Of a stretch of 32,998 nucleotides of DNA, positions 31,951 through 32,998 are shown piece by piece. Every line of letters begins with the position of its first letter. The first letter of the stretch is position 1. The notes below the pieces were generated by a model. That model had not been told where the DNA came from, ran no database searches, and saw nothing but the letters and a program-made list of their open reading frames with translations. A program made the translations under genes and the position numbers. Location: assembly GCA_015064695.1 (NCBI GenBank), contig SVRS01000003.1, positions 79,025-112,022 on the forward strand, given 5' to 3'. Origin of the DNA: Oscillospiraceae bacterium (GTDB lineage Bacteria; Bacillota; Clostridia; Oscillospirales; CAG-272).

Positions 31951-32865
31951 ATGAAAGACATCGTTACAATTCAAATCAGCAAATTCTTAACTAACGAACT
32001 TGTGGAACAAATTGCTCAAAGTCAATGGAAAGCATTAACCCCACAGCTTACAAACCGATTGAGACAGTATATCTTCGACGAGCTTGTCAATAGCAACAAT
32101 TGCTTTGGGGTAATTGCCACCACTGCAAAAAATCAAGTCATCGGCAGAATTCATTGCGTGAAAAATGAAAACAATCCTCATCTTTGGTATTATGGTGACT
32201 TGTTTGTAATTCCGGAATACAGAAGAAGAGGAATAGCAAAACAAATGATTCACGCGGCGACAAATCACTTATCTGAAATGGGAGCAACAACACTTCGGTG
32301 TTATGTCAAGCCCGACAACATTCCAAGTCGCAACCTTCAAATGTCATTATGTTTTTTAGAAAAGCCATTTGAATCGTTTAATGATTTCACAAGTGACGGT
32401 GAAATCATGTATGAATTAGACATTCCAAATTCTTTAACTATTATCCCAGCAACAAAAAACGAGGCATATTTTGTGAGAATTCTTTTTGCTCAAAACAAAG
32501 ATATTTTGAATTCCGGAAATATATCTCTAAGCGAATGGAGGGAAATTCTTTCTGTCGAAGATCCGGATGAAAAGCATTTTTTAGTATGCAAGGGTGCAAT
32601 ACCTATTGCTTACATGAAAATTAATGGATTGCTGAATACAGATATAGCATGGGTATCTATGTTATTTGTTGCAAAAGATTTCCAACGCCAAGGGATTGGA
32701 TCTTTTGCACTGAATTATGCGGAGCAATATGTTAAGGGGCTCGGATTTAATACGATTAATATTCAAACCGATAAAGAAAATATCGCAGCTATAAATTTTT
32801 ATTCCAATTCTGGATATCACATTTATGAGCAAAATTCAAAAATCAAGTTTAGTAAACGGCTATAA
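31951..32865 (+). CDS. Tandem-domain GNAT N-acetyltransferase
   Basis: The 304-residue protein contains two GNAT domains. The first (about 1-155) has LFVIPEYRRRGIAKQMI (acetyl-CoA loop RRRGIA) and a degenerate end. The second (about 158-304) has MLFVAKDFQRQGIGSFAL (RQGIG loop) and NIAAINFYSNSGY. Double-GNAT proteins include drug-modifying, mycothiol-type and peptidyl acetyltransferases; this one's substrate is not visible. Codon use is much more AT-rich than anywhere else in the window. A GAGG site lies 9 nt before the ATG. Expression is probably controlled by the leader-peptide attenuator just upstream, which favours a role in resistance to a ribosome-acting compound. Confidence 0.87.
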   Translation: MKDIVTIQISKFLTNELVEQIAQSQWKALTPQLTNRLRQYIFDELVNSNNCFGVIATTAKNQVIGRIHCVKNENNPHLWYYGDLFVIPEYRRRGIAKQMIHAATNHLSEMGATTLRCYVKPDNIPSRNLQMSLCFLEKPFESFNDFTSDGEIMYELDIPNSLTIIPATKNEAYFVRILFAQNKDILNSGNISLSEWREILSVEDPDEKHFLVCKGAIPIAYMKINGLLNTDIAWVSMLFVAKDFQRQGIGSFALNYAEQYVKGLGFNTINIQTDKENIAAINFYSNSGYHIYEQNSKIKFSKRL

Positions 32866-32895
32866 GTGCTTTTATTCCCCCATACGCGAGGCTTC

Positions 32896-32964
32896 GCTTT
32901 TGTGTCCACAAAAGCAGTGCTTCGTATGCCTTAATTAAAGACATACGAAGCACTGCATTGTTTT
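32896..32964 (+). terminator. Hairpins and terminator after the GNAT gene
   Basis: Two adjacent inverted repeats are present. GCTTTTGT-GTCC-type stem (32896-32915) comes first. Then a perfect 15-bp stem, 32914-32928 with 32942-32956, has a 13-nt loop containing TTAATTAA and is followed by ATTGTTTTA. The second is a credible terminator of the acetyltransferase transcript. The arms share two bases, so the hairpins compete slightly. No gene is visible from 32866 to the window end. Confidence 0.75.
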
Positions 32965-32998
32965 ATATTCGGTTAAAATTCGATTTTGCCTATGAAGC

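Noticed and set aside
32881..32956. Repeated CATACG/CTTCG segments as a CRISPR or mobile-element end
   Set aside because: There are only inverted arms of hairpins with no regular spacers, and no transposase; a terminator explains them better.
1..32998. tRNA, rRNA, CRISPR or insertion sequences
   Set aside because: No cloverleaf-like tRNA ends, no rRNA-like segments, no regular repeats and no transposase or integrase motifs were noticed on either strand.

Overview
The window looks like chromosome from a Gram-positive, low-to-mid-GC Firmicute of the class Clostridia, probably a gut lineage. The signs are strong AGGAGG ribosome-binding sites, near-consensus TTGACA-17-TATAAT promoters, an ireB homologue, a CapE/CapF/CapG set, an AsnA-type asparagine synthetase and a FliB-type lysine methylase. 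Genes are tightly packed, often with 4-nt ATGA overlaps. I see no rRNA, tRNA, CRISPR array, insertion sequence or phage gene.

Left part (1-6500, + strand): a 5'-truncated unknown gene overlaps an M18 aminopeptidase. Next is an ECF sigma factor overlapping a membrane-anchored partner (probable anti-sigma) and ending at a strong terminator. A new promoter then drives ireB-ribF-dacA-like, three genes chained by ATGA overlaps. The DacA-like protein keeps the SxxK motif but has degenerate second and third catalytic motifs.

Middle part (6500-28800, almost all - strand): purC and asnA, each with its own strong promoter. Then comes a metabolic operon (SCP2-like protein, class III aminotransferase, GNAT fragment, low-molecular-weight phosphatase, SfsA, cupin). 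A small membrane protein and a ZIP metal transporter follow, then a FliB-like lysine methylase directly downstream of capE-capF-capG (UDP-N-acetyl-L-fucosamine pathway). After these are two large MacB-like ABC proteins with fused ATPase and permease, a decayed XRE-type regulator fragment (+ strand), deoB-recQ, and a large lipoprotein.

Right part (29000-32998, + strand): a consensus promoter drives two tandem metallo-beta-lactamase-fold hydrolases and an alpha/beta hydrolase. Beyond a terminator the base composition becomes strikingly AT-rich. This end segment holds a tandem-GNAT acetyltransferase preceded by what looks like a complete transcription attenuator: promoter, 16-residue leader peptide with a strong RBS, intrinsic terminator, and an 11-nt segment inside the leader that is a perfect complement of the terminator core. 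This is the most interesting signal in the window. It suggests an inducible, horizontally acquired gene, perhaps for antibiotic resistance.
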